From: Flavobacteriales bacterium UBA2669
GTDB lineage: Bacteria; Bacteroidota; Bacteroidia; Flavobacteriales_E; Vicingaceae
Assembly (NCBI GenBank): GCA_002359215.1
Contig: DEMN01000007.1
Span: forward strand, 186,001 to 250,000
Length of the DNA: 64,000 bases
Reading direction: 5' to 3'
The notes under the pieces were generated by a model. It saw only the letters and a list, made by a program, of their open reading frames with translations. It was not told the origin of the DNA and ran no database searches. Positions 17,413 to 25,218 of the stretch are shown piece by piece; positions within the stretch are counted from its first letter, which is position 1, and the number at the start of each line of letters is the position of its first letter. A program made the translations under genes and the position numbers.

Positions 17413-17486
17413 CCCTCTTAAGTGCTTTTTAAGCTCCAACGGAGCGTAATTGCTTTAGCGTTGAGTGTAGCTCAATGCGAATTTAT
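17413..17486. repeat. Diverged ~70-bp repeat, copy C (most divergent)
   Basis: Order matches copies A and B: CTCTTAAGTG, AAGCTCC, TTGCTTTAGCG, GAG, TAGCTC. It carries its own hairpins: GCTCC-AAC-GGAGC and GCGTTGAG-TGTAG-CTCAATGC (one G:T). It lies 110 bp upstream of the AbiJ-like start, so both accessory genes are enclosed by copies A, B and C. Confidence 0.45.
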
Positions 17487-17529
17487 ATTTGTTGCTTATG
17501 AGTGTGTTTAGTTACAAAAACACACCTCT

Positions 17530-17661
17530 GATGTTGTAATCTCGCTGCTGTCGCAACTTTGAACAACATCATCTCCTCTCAAGAGGAGAAAGACTATTTC
17601 AAACAGATTCCCGATAATTTTTCCGTTGCACTACAAAATTTCGAGAATGACGCTTGTAGTG
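17530..17661. repeat. Cluster of short inverted repeats, REP-like remnant
   Basis: GATGTTGT (17530-17537) pairs with ACAACATC (17563-17570); TCTCCTCT (17572-17579) with AGAGGAGA (17582-17589); CACTACAA (17629-17636) with TTGTAGTG (17654-17661). Between them CAGATTCCCG ... CGAGAATGACG resembles a degraded form of a palindromic intergenic repeat seen in many bacteria. No T-run follows the stems, so they are not good terminators. Confidence 0.5.
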
Positions 17662-17713
17662 GGCTTTTTATAGCTTTTTAACATCATTTTCAGCGGGTAA
17701 GCAGAAAAATACT

Positions 17714-17721
17714 TAAATTTG
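17714..17721 (+). promoter_or_regulatory. -7 promoter element TAaaTTTG
   Basis: A TAnnTTTG match 17 bp before the ATG at 17739. There is no convincing TTG at the usual -33 distance, so it may need an activator, which would suit a metal-responsive locus. Confidence 0.45.
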
Positions 17722-17738
17722 TAGTGAGTTTTTCCCTC

Positions 17739-18134
17739 ATGCAAAAAGTAGCAAAACATATCACCGGATTTTTAATGGCATTGGTAATTCTATTTGCATC
17801 CTTGCAAGTTAGTGTTTCCAAAATGACTTGCTATATTGCCAACGATACGTTTTATAGCTTAGGCGAATTTGAAGATTGTAAACCCCAATCAGATTGCGAG
17901 TTAAGCAATAAATGCTGCGATTTTGATAAAATAACGTTTGATTACAATGTAAGCTCCACTGTTAATTTTCAAGATATCAACTTATCAAAAATGGCTTTGT
18001 TAGTGGTTAATGAGCTTCCTCAAACCATTAAAACACCCGTTATACAACCAACTTTTCTTACTTTTTTTCATAAGCTGCCACCACCCTTAAGTGGTTACGA
18101 CTTACTCAAAGTTATTCAGGTATTTAGATTATAG
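17739..18134 (+). CDS. Small secreted Cys-rich protein (HYC_CC_PP family)
   Basis: I chose ATG 17739 (MQKVAKHITGFLMALVILFA) over the in-frame GTG at 17724, since the ATG starts directly at the signal peptide. The 131-residue product has paired cysteines (CYIAND, then CKPQSDCELSNKCCDFDK) and ends with a proline stretch (FFHKLPPPLSGYDLL). This 'CC...PP' pattern belongs to a small Bacteroidota family found beside TonB receptors and heavy-metal-associated proteins. Here it opens exactly such a locus (TonB receptor 71 bp downstream, two HMA proteins after it). Its biochemical role is unknown; metal binding through the cysteines is inference. Confidence 0.75.
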   Translation: MQKVAKHITGFLMALVILFASLQVSVSKMTCYIANDTFYSLGEFEDCKPQSDCELSNKCCDFDKITFDYNVSSTVNFQDINLSKMALLVVNELPQTIKTPVIQPTFLTFFHKLPPPLSGYDLLKVIQVFRL

Positions 18135-18205
18135 AATTATTACACTTGGCTGCTGCTTATTGCAGCATAAATCAGTAGTGTATAAATTTTAATAATCTAA
18201 TTTTT

Positions 18206-20404
18206 ATGAAAAATCATCTTATAATTCTTATCTGTTTGCTGTTCAATATTGCCGTAGGGTTTTCTCAAAACCTTAAGGGAAATGTATTTGAACTGCACAA
18301 TGGAGAACACAAAATGCCCATTCCTGGCGCTAATGTATATTGGCTAAATGCCGATAAAGGAACGGTTACCGAAGCAGATGGAACTTTTGAAATAACAGTT
18401 CCAGATACATTTCCTGCTACTTTAATGGTAAGCTTTGTCGGGTATAAACCCGATAGTATAGTTTTAAAAAGTATTCCTAAAAAGCCTATAAAAATTGAGC
18501 TAAAAAGCAATGTAGATTTAAAGGAATTTGAAGTGGTGGAAAAAGAAGCTACCACCAAAATTGACATTGTAAATCCTTTATTGGTAGAAAAATTAAATAA
18601 ACAAGAATTTGAAAAGGCGGCTTGTTGCAATATTTCCGAAAGTTTTGAAACCAACGCAACGGTTGATGTAAACTTTACGGATGCTGTTTCCGGGACTAAA
18701 AAAATTCAAATGTTGGGTTTAGATGGTATTTATACTCAAATTCAGGCAGAAAACTTACCTTTAATTAGAGGATTATCGTCAGCTTACGGATTAACATTTG
18801 TCCCTGGAACTTGGGCAGAATCTATCCAAATTATTAAAGGAGCAGGTTCGGTAGTTAATGGTTACGAATCTATTACAGGTCAGATTAATATTGAAATGCT
18901 TAAGCCTGATGAATCAGAAAATTTATTTGTAAATGTTTACGGAAACGAAAAAGGTAGAATGGAATTAAATATTCATGGAGCTCAAAAATTGAGTAAAAAA
19001 TGGAGTACAATGTCGCTTGCTCACGTTAGTAATCAATCGGTAGAGTGGGATATGAATGATGATAGTTTTTTGGATATGCCGATAAAAACGCAATATAATT
19101 TTTTCAACAGATGGAAATATCAAAGTAAAAAATTCATGTCTCAATTTGGTTTTAGAGGGGTTTATGATGAGTTAGAAGCAGGTCAAAACCGAATTACGAA
19201 TGAAAATAGGCTGTTTAAAATTGGGGTAACCACCAAACAATTTGAAGTGTTCAATAAAAATGGTTTTCTATTTCCTGAAAAGAAATATAAGAGTATAGGC
19301 ATTATTCAGAACTTTAAATATCACAGTCACCAATCGAATTATGGCGATAAAAAATTTAATGCTGAACAAACAAGTTGGTATTTCAATTCTATTTATCAAA
19401 CCATTATAGGCAATACGAATAACACTATTAAGTTTGGTGGAAGTATGCAATACGATCTGTATGATAAAAACTATAACGATTCACTTTTTGGTAGAGAAGA
19501 AGTGGTTCCGGGAGCTTTTGCAGAATATACTTATACCGGAAATAAAAGTGCATTGGTATTAGGGGCAAGAGGAGATTACCACAATATGTATGGAGCTTTT
19601 TTTACACCAAGATTACATTATAAATACAATTTTACACAGCTTTCGGCATGGAGATTTTCTGTAGGAAGAGGCTTTAGAACAGCTAATCCGTTTATTGAAA
19701 GTGCTAGTGTTATGGCAAGCTCAAGAAATGTGGTAACGGAAGAATTAAATCCTGAAATAGCTTGGAATTACGGAACGAGTTTAACTCATAATTTTGAGTT
19801 GTTTAAAAAAGAAATGACTTTTAGCACCGATTACTATTATACCGATTTTGAAAATCAAGTGGTGATTGATATGGAAAACCCCAACGAAGTAGTGTTTTAT
19901 AATTTGGATGGGAAATCGTTTTCTCATAGTTTACAAGTGGAACTTCATGTTAGAATTACTGAACAGTTGGAGTTAAGAACTGCGTATAAGTTTTACGATA
20001 TTCAAACCGATTATAAAAGTGGACGAAAAACAAAACCACTAGTGCCAACCAACAGAGCGTTTATGAATATTGCTTATGCTACTAATTTCGATAAATGGAA
20101 GTTTGACCTTACGGGACAATGGTTTGGAACGAGCAGGTTGCCAAGTACCGAAACTAATCCGGCAGACTATCAAATTCCGTCAAGGTCGTTATCTTATTTT
20201 ATGTTTAGTGGGCAAGTAACCCGAGCATTTAAGCATTTTGAAGTGTATGTTGGAGTAGAAAACTTGACTAACTTTACGCAAGATAATCCTATTATTGCAG
20301 CTAATGATCCTTTTGGCTCTAATTTTGACGCTTCTTTAATATGGGGTTCTATAAATGGTAGAATTACCTATGCAGGAATCAGATATAAATTCAATAAATT
20401 ATAA
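18206..20404 (+). CDS. TonB-dependent receptor with carboxypeptidase-regulatory-like N-terminal domain, probable metal uptake
   Basis: A 732-residue protein: signal peptide, then a CarboxypepD_reg-like beta-sandwich (about 25-105: KMPIPGANVYWLNADKGTVT, GYKPDSIVLKS), then the plug (about 125-230: IQMLGLDGIYTQIQAENLPL, SIQIIKGAGSVVNGYESITG, QINIEMLKP) and a barrel ending with YAGIRYKFNKL. A CC pair occurs before the plug (AACCNISESFETNATVDVNF), a feature I associate with metal-related receptors of this group. Neighbours with CxxC heavy-metal-associated domains support copper or another soft metal as ligand; the ligand is not proven. Probably one transcript with the next two genes (gaps of 21 and 24 bp). 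Confidence 0.85.
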   Translation: MKNHLIILICLLFNIAVGFSQNLKGNVFELHNGEHKMPIPGANVYWLNADKGTVTEADGTFEITVPDTFPATLMVSFVGYKPDSIVLKSIPKKPIKIELKSNVDLKEFEVVEKEATTKIDIVNPLLVEKLNKQEFEKAACCNISESFETNATVDVNFTDAVSGTKKIQMLGLDGIYTQIQAENLPLIRGLSSAYGLTFVPGTWAESIQIIKGAGSVVNGYESITGQINIEMLKPDESENLFVNVYGNEKGRMELNIHGAQKLSKKWSTMSLAHVSNQSVEWDMNDDSFLDMPIKTQYNFFNRWKYQSKKFMSQFGFRGVYDELEAGQNRITNENRLFKIGVTTKQFEVFNKNGFLFPEKKYKSIGIIQNFKYHSHQSNYGDKKFNAEQTSWYFNSIYQTIIGNTNNTIKFGGSMQYDLYDKNYNDSLFGREEVVPGAFAEYTYTGNKSALVLGARGDYHNMYGAFFTPRLHYKYNFTQLSAWRFSVGRGFRTANPFIESASVMASSRNVVTEELNPEIAWNYGTSLTHNFELFKKEMTFSTDYYYTDFENQVVIDMENPNEVVFYNLDGKSFSHSLQVELHVRITEQLELRTAYKFYDIQTDYKSGRKTKPLVPTNRAFMNIAYATNFDKWKFDLTGQWFGTSRLPSTETNPADYQIPSRSLSYFMFSGQVTRAFKHFEVYVGVENLTNFTQDNPIIAANDPFGSNFDASLIWGSINGRITYAGIRYKFNKL

Positions 20405-20425
20405 ACTATAAAACAATATAATCAT

Positions 20426-20779
20426 ATGAAAAATTTATTTGTAATACTATTAGCAAGTGTTTTAAGTCTTTTTATAAACGATGTTAACGCACAAAAATCG
20501 CAAGAAACCATTATTATAAAAACCAAAATTTATTGCGATCATTGTATGCAGTGTAATAGTTGTGGTAAAAATATTGATTTTGGAATAAGAAACAATAAGG
20601 GAATAAGAAAAGTAAAAATAAACCCGGAAAATAACACTATAACAGTAACATATAGATCTGATAAAACTAATCCAGAAGAAATTAGAAAGGCAATTTCGGA
20701 AGCAGGTTTTGATGCAGACGATATCAAAGCATCTCCCGAAAGTTATCTAAAACTTGATGAGTGTTGTAAAGCAAAATGA
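20426..20779 (+). CDS. Secreted heavy-metal-associated (HMA) domain protein
   Basis: A 117-residue protein with a signal peptide (MKNLFVILLASVLSLFINDV, then NAQ). One HMA fold follows: IIIKTKIYCDHCMQCNSC with several candidate thiol ligands, then GIRKVKINPENNTITVTYRS and EEIRKAISEAGFDADDI. It ends in an extra Cys pair (DECCKAK). The fold binds Cu(I), Hg or similar and hands it on; the unusual CxxCxxCxxC run could bind more than one metal. The leader peptide is nearly the same as in the next gene, so the two arose by tandem duplication. Acts in the periplasm. Confidence 0.82.
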   Translation: MKNLFVILLASVLSLFINDVNAQKSQETIIIKTKIYCDHCMQCNSCGKNIDFGIRNNKGIRKVKINPENNTITVTYRSDKTNPEEIRKAISEAGFDADDIKASPESYLKLDECCKAK

Positions 20780-20803
20780 TATAAACTATAAAAATTAAAT
20801 CTC

Positions 20804-21160
20804 ATGAAAAATTTATTTATACTACTATTAGTAAGCATTTTTAGCTTTTCTGTAAATGATGTGAAAGCACAAGACACTAAAAAAACAGCAACAATAAAAA
20901 TTAAAACATCAGCTCAGTGTGAAGAGTGTAAAGAGCGATTAGAAAAGGCTTTTGCTTATGAAAAAGGAGTGAAAAAATCTAAATTGGATATTGAAACTGC
21001 TGTATTTACAGTAGAATATAATCCCAAGAAAACCACTCCTGAAAAGTTAAAAAATGCAGTAACTAAAATAGGTTATGATGCAGATGATCTTCCAGCAAAT
21101 GAAAAAGCTTACGAACAACTTCCTACTTGTTGCCAAAAAGGCGGACATAAAAAGGAGTGA
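20804..21160 (+). CDS. Secreted HMA-domain protein, tandem paralogue
   Basis: 118 residues; signal peptide MKNLFILLLVSIFSFSVNDV, very like the preceding gene. The metal loop is TSAQCEECKERLEKAF (CxxC), followed by GVKKSKLDIETAVFTVEYNP and a C-terminal CC (PTCCQKGGHKKE) with His and Lys. Compared with its neighbour it keeps only the core CxxC in the loop, so the pair have diverged in ligand set. Likely a periplasmic metal carrier working with the upstream TonB receptor. Confidence 0.82.
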   Translation: MKNLFILLLVSIFSFSVNDVKAQDTKKTATIKIKTSAQCEECKERLEKAFAYEKGVKKSKLDIETAVFTVEYNPKKTTPEKLKNAVTKIGYDADDLPANEKAYEQLPTCCQKGGHKKE

Positions 21161-21206
21161 TATTTTTCTTATTTTTATTACACGAAACGTATAAAATTTT
21201 TTACGG

Positions 21207-21605
21207 ATGAAAAGTGTTTTAATTATTACTTTGCTCTTATTTACAATCTTAGGATTTGCTCAAGAAAAGCAATCGCTAGAGATTATTGAGCCGCAAACTA
21301 CTTATGAGAATATACATGTTGAACCGATTTATGAAAATGAACACGCTTCTTATTATCTTATTTGGATAAAGCAAAGTGTAAAGTCGCACAAACACATTGA
21401 GCATACAGAAAGTATTACCGTTATTGATGGAGCAGGAATAATGATGGTTGGCGAACAGCAATTTGAAATTAAGAAAGGTGATTTTTTTATTATCCCTAAA
21501 GATACGTTTCACTCGCTAAAAGTAACCTCTGAAACTCCTGTAAAAGTGCTTTCTGTACAAATGCCTAAGTTTAATAAAGAAGATAGGATTTTTGAAGAAG
21601 AATAA
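21207..21605 (+). CDS. Secreted cupin-domain protein
   Basis: 132 residues. Signal peptide MKSVLIITLLLFTILGFA, then Q. A small double-stranded beta-helix (cupin_2) follows: KSHKHIEHTESITVIDGAG gives the His-His-Glu metal ligands of motif 1, and KKGDFFIIPKDTFHSLKV gives motif 2 with its His. Periplasmic single-domain cupins usually bind Fe, Zn or Ni and sense or shield small molecules; the activity is not predictable. Same strand as the HMA genes, 46 bp away, so probably part of or next to that locus. Confidence 0.8.
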   Translation: MKSVLIITLLLFTILGFAQEKQSLEIIEPQTTYENIHVEPIYENEHASYYLIWIKQSVKSHKHIEHTESITVIDGAGIMMVGEQQFEIKKGDFFIIPKDTFHSLKVTSETPVKVLSVQMPKFNKEDRIFEEE

Positions 21606-21615
21606 TTGTTAGATA

Positions 21616-21642
21616 AATCCCCTTTCGGTAGAATAGGGGATT
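21616..21642. terminator. Weak hairpin between convergent genes
   Basis: AATCCCCT (21616-21623) pairs with AGGGGATT (21635-21642), an 8-bp stem with an 11-nt loop, between the cupin gene and convergent dnaG. There is no clear U-run, so it may end transcription only poorly. Confidence 0.4.
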
Positions 21643-23581
21643 ACTCTACAATAACAATCCCTAATTTATCAGAAAGTTGAGCTTTAATTTGCTCTAACAG
21701 CATGATTTTTTGGATGATTTTTAGTTGATTTTCATCATCAACTCCTTTAAGTTCATCTTGTGTTTTTTTGATGAGGTGTTTTACTTTACAAAGTTTAAAA
21801 GCATGCACAGAGTTGATAACAGCTATTTCGAGTTGGTTGTTTTCTGTGTTTACGGTAATGTTATGTTTTCCCCAATCGTTTAATTCATATTTTGTCGAAA
21901 GTAAATCAATTGCAGTATCTTTTATGGCAGTATCTTCATGTTGAATTAATGTTTGTTGAGACATTATTTTCTCATCTTTAAGATGGGTATTGTAGAGCAA
22001 AAAAATATCTTGATAAACAGGGGTTGTAAACTCAATTTCATCGCCAAGCAAAGAATGAACAATGTAAGTAACTACAGGAATTTCTCGTGTTTCTTCTTTT
22101 TCTTCTTGTATTACTTTAACTTTTATGGTTTTATCAGCATAATTAATCAGCAAACGAATAATTTCTTTTTCCCAGTTTAATAAATCTGTATTGGAAGCAT
22201 CTTTTTTCTCCGTTGGAGTAAAAGATTGGTAATTTGTTTCGGTAATTGTTTCTTCCGAGGTAGAGGATTGTTTTGTATATTTTTTACGGAGTATTTTATT
22301 GATTTCGTTGATAAGAGCTTGTTCGGGAATTTCTAACAGTACACTACATTCTTTGGTATAAACCGCTCTTTTAATTTGGTCAGGAATAAGAGCAATACTG
22401 CTTACAATGTCTTTAATAAGCTCAGCTCTTTTTATAGGATCTTTACCCGATTCTTCTAATAAAACGCTTATTTTAAATTGAATAAAATCTTGAGCTTTCT
22501 CTCCAATATATTCTTTTAGCTCTTCGGTAGTAGCTTTTTTAGCATACGAATCTGGGTCTTCTCCATCAGGGAAAAGCACTACTCTTACATTCATTCCTTC
22601 CTGTAAAATCATGTCAATTCCTCTAAAAGATGCTTTAATTCCAGCAATATCACCATCATAAAGTATGGTAATGTTTTTTGTGTAACGACTAATTAATCTA
22701 ATTTGTCCTTCGGTAAGAGAAGTTCCGGAAGATGCCACCACATTTTCTACTCCGGTTTGAGATAAAGAAATTACATCAGTATAACCTTCTACTAAAAAAC
22801 AATTGTCTTCCTGTGTAATGCTTTTTTTGGCAAAATAAATTCCATAAAGCACATTACTCTTATCGTAAATTTCCGATTCGGGAGAGTTGATGTACTTTGC
22901 TGCTTTTTTATCGTTGGTTAATATTCTTCCACCAAAACCTAATACTCTACCAGAGAGGTTATGTATAGGAAACATTACTCTACCTTTAAATCGGTCAAAT
23001 TTTTTATTTTCTTTAACTATGGTTAGCCCCGATTTTTCTAAATATTTAATATCGTAGCCTGCGTTTTGAGCTTCATCCGTAAAGGCCGTCCATTCATCAG
23101 GGCTATAACCTAACTGAAATTTCTCTATGGTTTCGGGTGTAAAACCTCTTTCTTCAAAATAACTTAACCCTATAGCTTTGCCTTTGTCGGTATTAAGTAG
23201 TTCGTTAGCAAAATATTTGGCAGCAAAATTTGAAACAATGTATAGACTTTCTTTTTCGTTGGCAGCCTGTATTTGAGCATCACTTTGCTCTTCTTCTTCA
23301 ACTTCAATTTGGTATTTGTCGGCTAGGTATTTAAGTGCTTCGGGGTAAGTATAATGCTCGTGCTCCATTATAAAATTTACGGAGTTTCCGGCTTTGCCGC
23401 ATCCAAAACACTTATAAATTCCTTTAGCAGGAGACACCGTAAAAGAGGGAGTTTTTTCGTTATGAAAAGGACAGTTACCCAAATAATTTGCACCTCTTTT
23501 TTTAAGCGTAACAAAGTCGCCTACAACATCTTCAATAATGCAGGCATTAAAAATTTCATCTATGGTATCCTTTGGAATCAT
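21641..23581 (-). CDS. dnaG: DNA primase
   Basis: 646 residues. The CHC2-type zinc finger is at about residues 35-65 (NCPFHNEKTPSFTVSPAKG, then YKCFGCGKAGN). The Toprim domain carries FLVEGYTDVISLSQTGVENV and ILYDGDIAGIKASFRG, giving the acidic metal ligands. The C-terminal region (about 430-646) is the variable helicase-binding part. It makes RNA primers for DNA replication. The length is normal for Bacteroidota. Followed on the same strand by nothing; upstream is the small YwqK lipoprotein gene, 6 bp away, which may share its transcript. Confidence 0.95.
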   Translation of the reverse strand: MIPKDTIDEIFNACIIEDVVGDFVTLKKRGANYLGNCPFHNEKTPSFTVSPAKGIYKCFGCGKAGNSVNFIMEHEHYTYPEALKYLADKYQIEVEEEEQSDAQIQAANEKESLYIVSNFAAKYFANELLNTDKGKAIGLSYFEERGFTPETIEKFQLGYSPDEWTAFTDEAQNAGYDIKYLEKSGLTIVKENKKFDRFKGRVMFPIHNLSGRVLGFGGRILTNDKKAAKYINSPESEIYDKSNVLYGIYFAKKSITQEDNCFLVEGYTDVISLSQTGVENVVASSGTSLTEGQIRLISRYTKNITILYDGDIAGIKASFRGIDMILQEGMNVRVVLFPDGEDPDSYAKKATTEELKEYIGEKAQDFIQFKISVLLEESGKDPIKRAELIKDIVSSIALIPDQIKRAVYTKECSVLLEIPEQALINEINKILRKKYTKQSSTSEETITETNYQSFTPTEKKDASNTDLLNWEKEIIRLLINYADKTIKVKVIQEEKEETREIPVVTYIVHSLLGDEIEFTTPVYQDIFLLYNTHLKDEKIMSQQTLIQHEDTAIKDTAIDLLSTKYELNDWGKHNITVNTENNQLEIAVINSVHAFKLCKVKHLIKKTQDELKGVDDENQLKIIQKIMLLEQIKAQLSDKLGIVIVE

Positions 23582-23587
23582 TAAGTT

Positions 23588-24013
23588 TTAATCAAATTTT
23601 TTTTCGCTATTCAAACTTCCGTCTTTGCTGTAAAATTTCCATACTCCTGATTCCTTGCCATCGGTATAAAAACCTTCATAAAGTTTATTACCATTTTCAT
23701 GATAAACGATGGTAAATCCATTCCTTACTCCATCTACAAACTCTCCTTCACTTTGTTTTTTGCCCGATTTAAAATATGCTACCCAAACACCATGTCTTAG
23801 ATTGTTTTCTATAGGGCCTTTCATTTTTAGTTCTCCTGTGGGAAATAATATTTTTTCTTCGAATTTAATTTCTTGTTGATTTTCATCTAATTTGTAGATA
23901 CCAACTACCTTAGGAGATTTGTCGGGATAAGCTTCTTCTGTTTTTTCAATATGGTTTTCTCTGCAAGAGAAAAGAAAAAAAACTACGATAATTAAACCAA
24001 TTATTTTTCGCAT
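23588..24013 (-). CDS. Small YwqK/MORN-repeat lipoprotein
   Basis: 141 residues with a lipoprotein signal (lipobox LFSC, Cys17). Three MORN-like repeats are visible: ETFPTGELKMKGPIENNLRH-type text followed by GVWVAYFKSGKKQSEGEF, NGFTIVYHENGNKLYEGFY and GVWKFYSKDGSLNSEKKFD. Databases often name such proteins 'toxin-antitoxin YwqK family antitoxin', but nothing here supports an antitoxin role. It lies 6 bp upstream of dnaG on the same strand. A longer relative is encoded at 27788-28672. Confidence 0.75.
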   Translation of the reverse strand: MRKIIGLIIVVFFLFSCRENHIEKTEEAYPDKSPKVVGIYKLDENQQEIKFEEKILFPTGELKMKGPIENNLRHGVWVAYFKSGKKQSEGEFVDGVRNGFTIVYHENGNKLYEGFYTDGKESGVWKFYSKDGSLNSEKKFD

Positions 24014-24084
24014 AATTAACTATTTTAGATGATTTTCATTCGTAAAATTACGCTTTATTCATCTTTTAACAATAATAATTATGC

Positions 24085-24777
24085 TTACTTGGTTACTTGA
24101 AACTTTAGATAATGAATATTGTGTCCTTTTTGAGAAAATAAGTTTTCATAAAACGTTTTTATAGAGAGTATGTCACGTGTTTTTTCATCTAAATCGGCAA
24201 TTTTTTCGCGATATAAATTAAAGGTATGTTCTAATAAACGATAGTTGTGAGCTTCAATTTCTTCTAGCGTATATCTAAAAAAACCTTCGTGATCTGTTTT
24301 CAGATGAATGATGCCATTAGGTTTTAAAATTTGTTTATACCTTTCAATAAACAGAGGAGAGGTTAGTCTTTTTCTTGCTAACCGATCTTTTGGTTGCGGG
24401 TCGGGAAAGGTAATCCAGATTTCATCTACTTCATTTTTGTTGAACAAAGAGGTAATAAAATCTATTCTGGTTCTGATAAAAATAACATTGTTCATGTTTT
24501 TTTCGAAAGCTTCTTTAGCACCCTTCCAAATTCTATTACCCTTAATGTCTAAACCAATAAAATTTTTATTAGGAAAGTGTTTTGCTAGTCCAACAGAATA
24601 TTCGCCTTTACCACAACCTAATTCTAATACAATAGGGTAGTTATTTTTAAACACTTCGGCATTCCATTTTCCTTTTAAAGGATAATTAGTATTTAATACT
24701 TCTACGGTTTTTGGTTGGTAAATATTACCAAAAGTCAAATTATCTGCCCACTTGGCTAATTTATTTTTTTGTCCCAT
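24085..24777 (-). CDS. trmB: tRNA (guanine(46)-N7)-methyltransferase
   Basis: 230 residues. The SAM-binding motif is VLELGCGKGEYSVGLAKHFP, followed by FIGLDIKGNRIWKGAKEA, and the TrmB-specific motif IWITFPDPQPKDRLARKRLT, then a conserved LKTDHEGFFRYTLEE. It methylates G46 in the variable loop of tRNAs. Length and start (MGQKNKLAKWADNLTF) are normal for the family. A terminator lies just upstream, so it begins a new transcript or relies on read-through. Confidence 0.95.
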   Translation of the reverse strand: MGQKNKLAKWADNLTFGNIYQPKTVEVLNTNYPLKGKWNAEVFKNNYPIVLELGCGKGEYSVGLAKHFPNKNFIGLDIKGNRIWKGAKEAFEKNMNNVIFIRTRIDFITSLFNKNEVDEIWITFPDPQPKDRLARKRLTSPLFIERYKQILKPNGIIHLKTDHEGFFRYTLEEIEAHNYRLLEHTFNLYREKIADLDEKTRDILSIKTFYENLFSQKGHNIHYLKFQVTK

Positions 24778-24791
24778 GTTGCAAATTTGAT

Positions 24792-24830
24792 AAAAAAAAA
24801 GACTGTCGTTCTAAAACGACAGTCTTTTTT
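24792..24830 (-). terminator. Intrinsic terminator of the acidic lipoprotein gene
   Basis: GACTGTCGTT (24801-24810) pairs with AACGACAGTC (24815-24824); the stem is flanked by a long A-run on the left and T-run on the right, so it works on the minus strand after the gene ending at 24856 and is also symmetrical on the plus strand. Confidence 0.88.
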
Positions 24831-24855
24831 ATAAGATTTAATCCTATCTTAATGC

Positions 24856-25110
24856 TTATTCAGCAGTTTCTTCAGCAGGAGCTTCAGTTTCTTCTTTTGG
24901 AGCTTCTTCTTCAGTAGCTTCTTCTTCAGTAACTTCTTCTTCTACTTCAGCAGTTGGCTCTTCTTCAACAGCTTCTTCTAAGCCTTTCATTAAATCGTCA
25001 GCGATTTTTTGAGCTTCCGCTTCTGCTGCTGCTTTTTCTTCTTCTGATGGTCCGCATGCTACTAGAGAGAACATACCTGCAACCATTAATAATGCTAATA
25101 CTTTTTTCAT
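24856..25110 (-). CDS. Small acidic low-complexity lipoprotein
   Basis: 84 residues. Lipobox LVAC (Cys19), then a mature part made almost wholly of Glu, Ala, Thr and Pro (EEEPTAEVEEEVTEEEATEE). At DNA level this is a run of TTCTTCTTCAGTAGC-like units, prone to slippage. It has its own promoter of good consensus (25172-25201) and its own terminator, so it is likely an abundant, independently expressed envelope lipoprotein. No function can be assigned. Confidence 0.7.
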   Translation of the reverse strand: MKKVLALLMVAGMFSLVACGPSEEEKAAAEAEAQKIADDLMKGLEEAVEEEPTAEVEEEVTEEEATEEEAPKEETEAPAEETAE

Positions 25111-25171
25111 TTTAATTAATTGTTTTTGGTTATTGATTGATTTTTAGTTTTCTATTCGTCAAAATAGGTCA

Positions 25172-25201
25172 CAAATGTAAACAAATATTCTTAAAATGCA
25201 A
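25172..25201 (-). promoter_or_regulatory. Bacteroidota-type promoter for the acidic lipoprotein
   Basis: On the minus strand TTG (25201-25199), 19 bp, then TACATTTG (25179-25172), an excellent match to the consensus, about 60 bp before the lipoprotein start codon. Confidence 0.75.
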
Positions 25202-25218
25202 GGAGGAATTGAAAAAAA

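Larger units (their letters stand above)
17305..17738. other. Gene-free region of 434 bp, rich in degenerate inverted repeats
   Basis: No reading frame of note. It holds repeat copy C (17413-17486), a cluster of hairpins (17530-17661) and, at its right end, the promoter for the gene at 17739. It separates the AbiJ-like gene from the metal-uptake locus, which are divergent, so promoters for both must lie here. The base composition is locally less AT-rich than the surrounding spacers. Confidence 0.7.

Noticed and set aside
15474..17486. Chromosomal integron with attC sites
   Set aside because: The repeats lack the GTTRRRY/RYYYAAC core pair, no integron integrase is in the window, and the copies are too divergent to align as attC with certainty. 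Kept only as a cassette-like pattern.
24940..24990. CRISPR-like or tandem regulatory repeat
   Set aside because: The repeated TTCTTCTTC units are the coding part of the Glu/Ala-rich lipoprotein, with no spacers.
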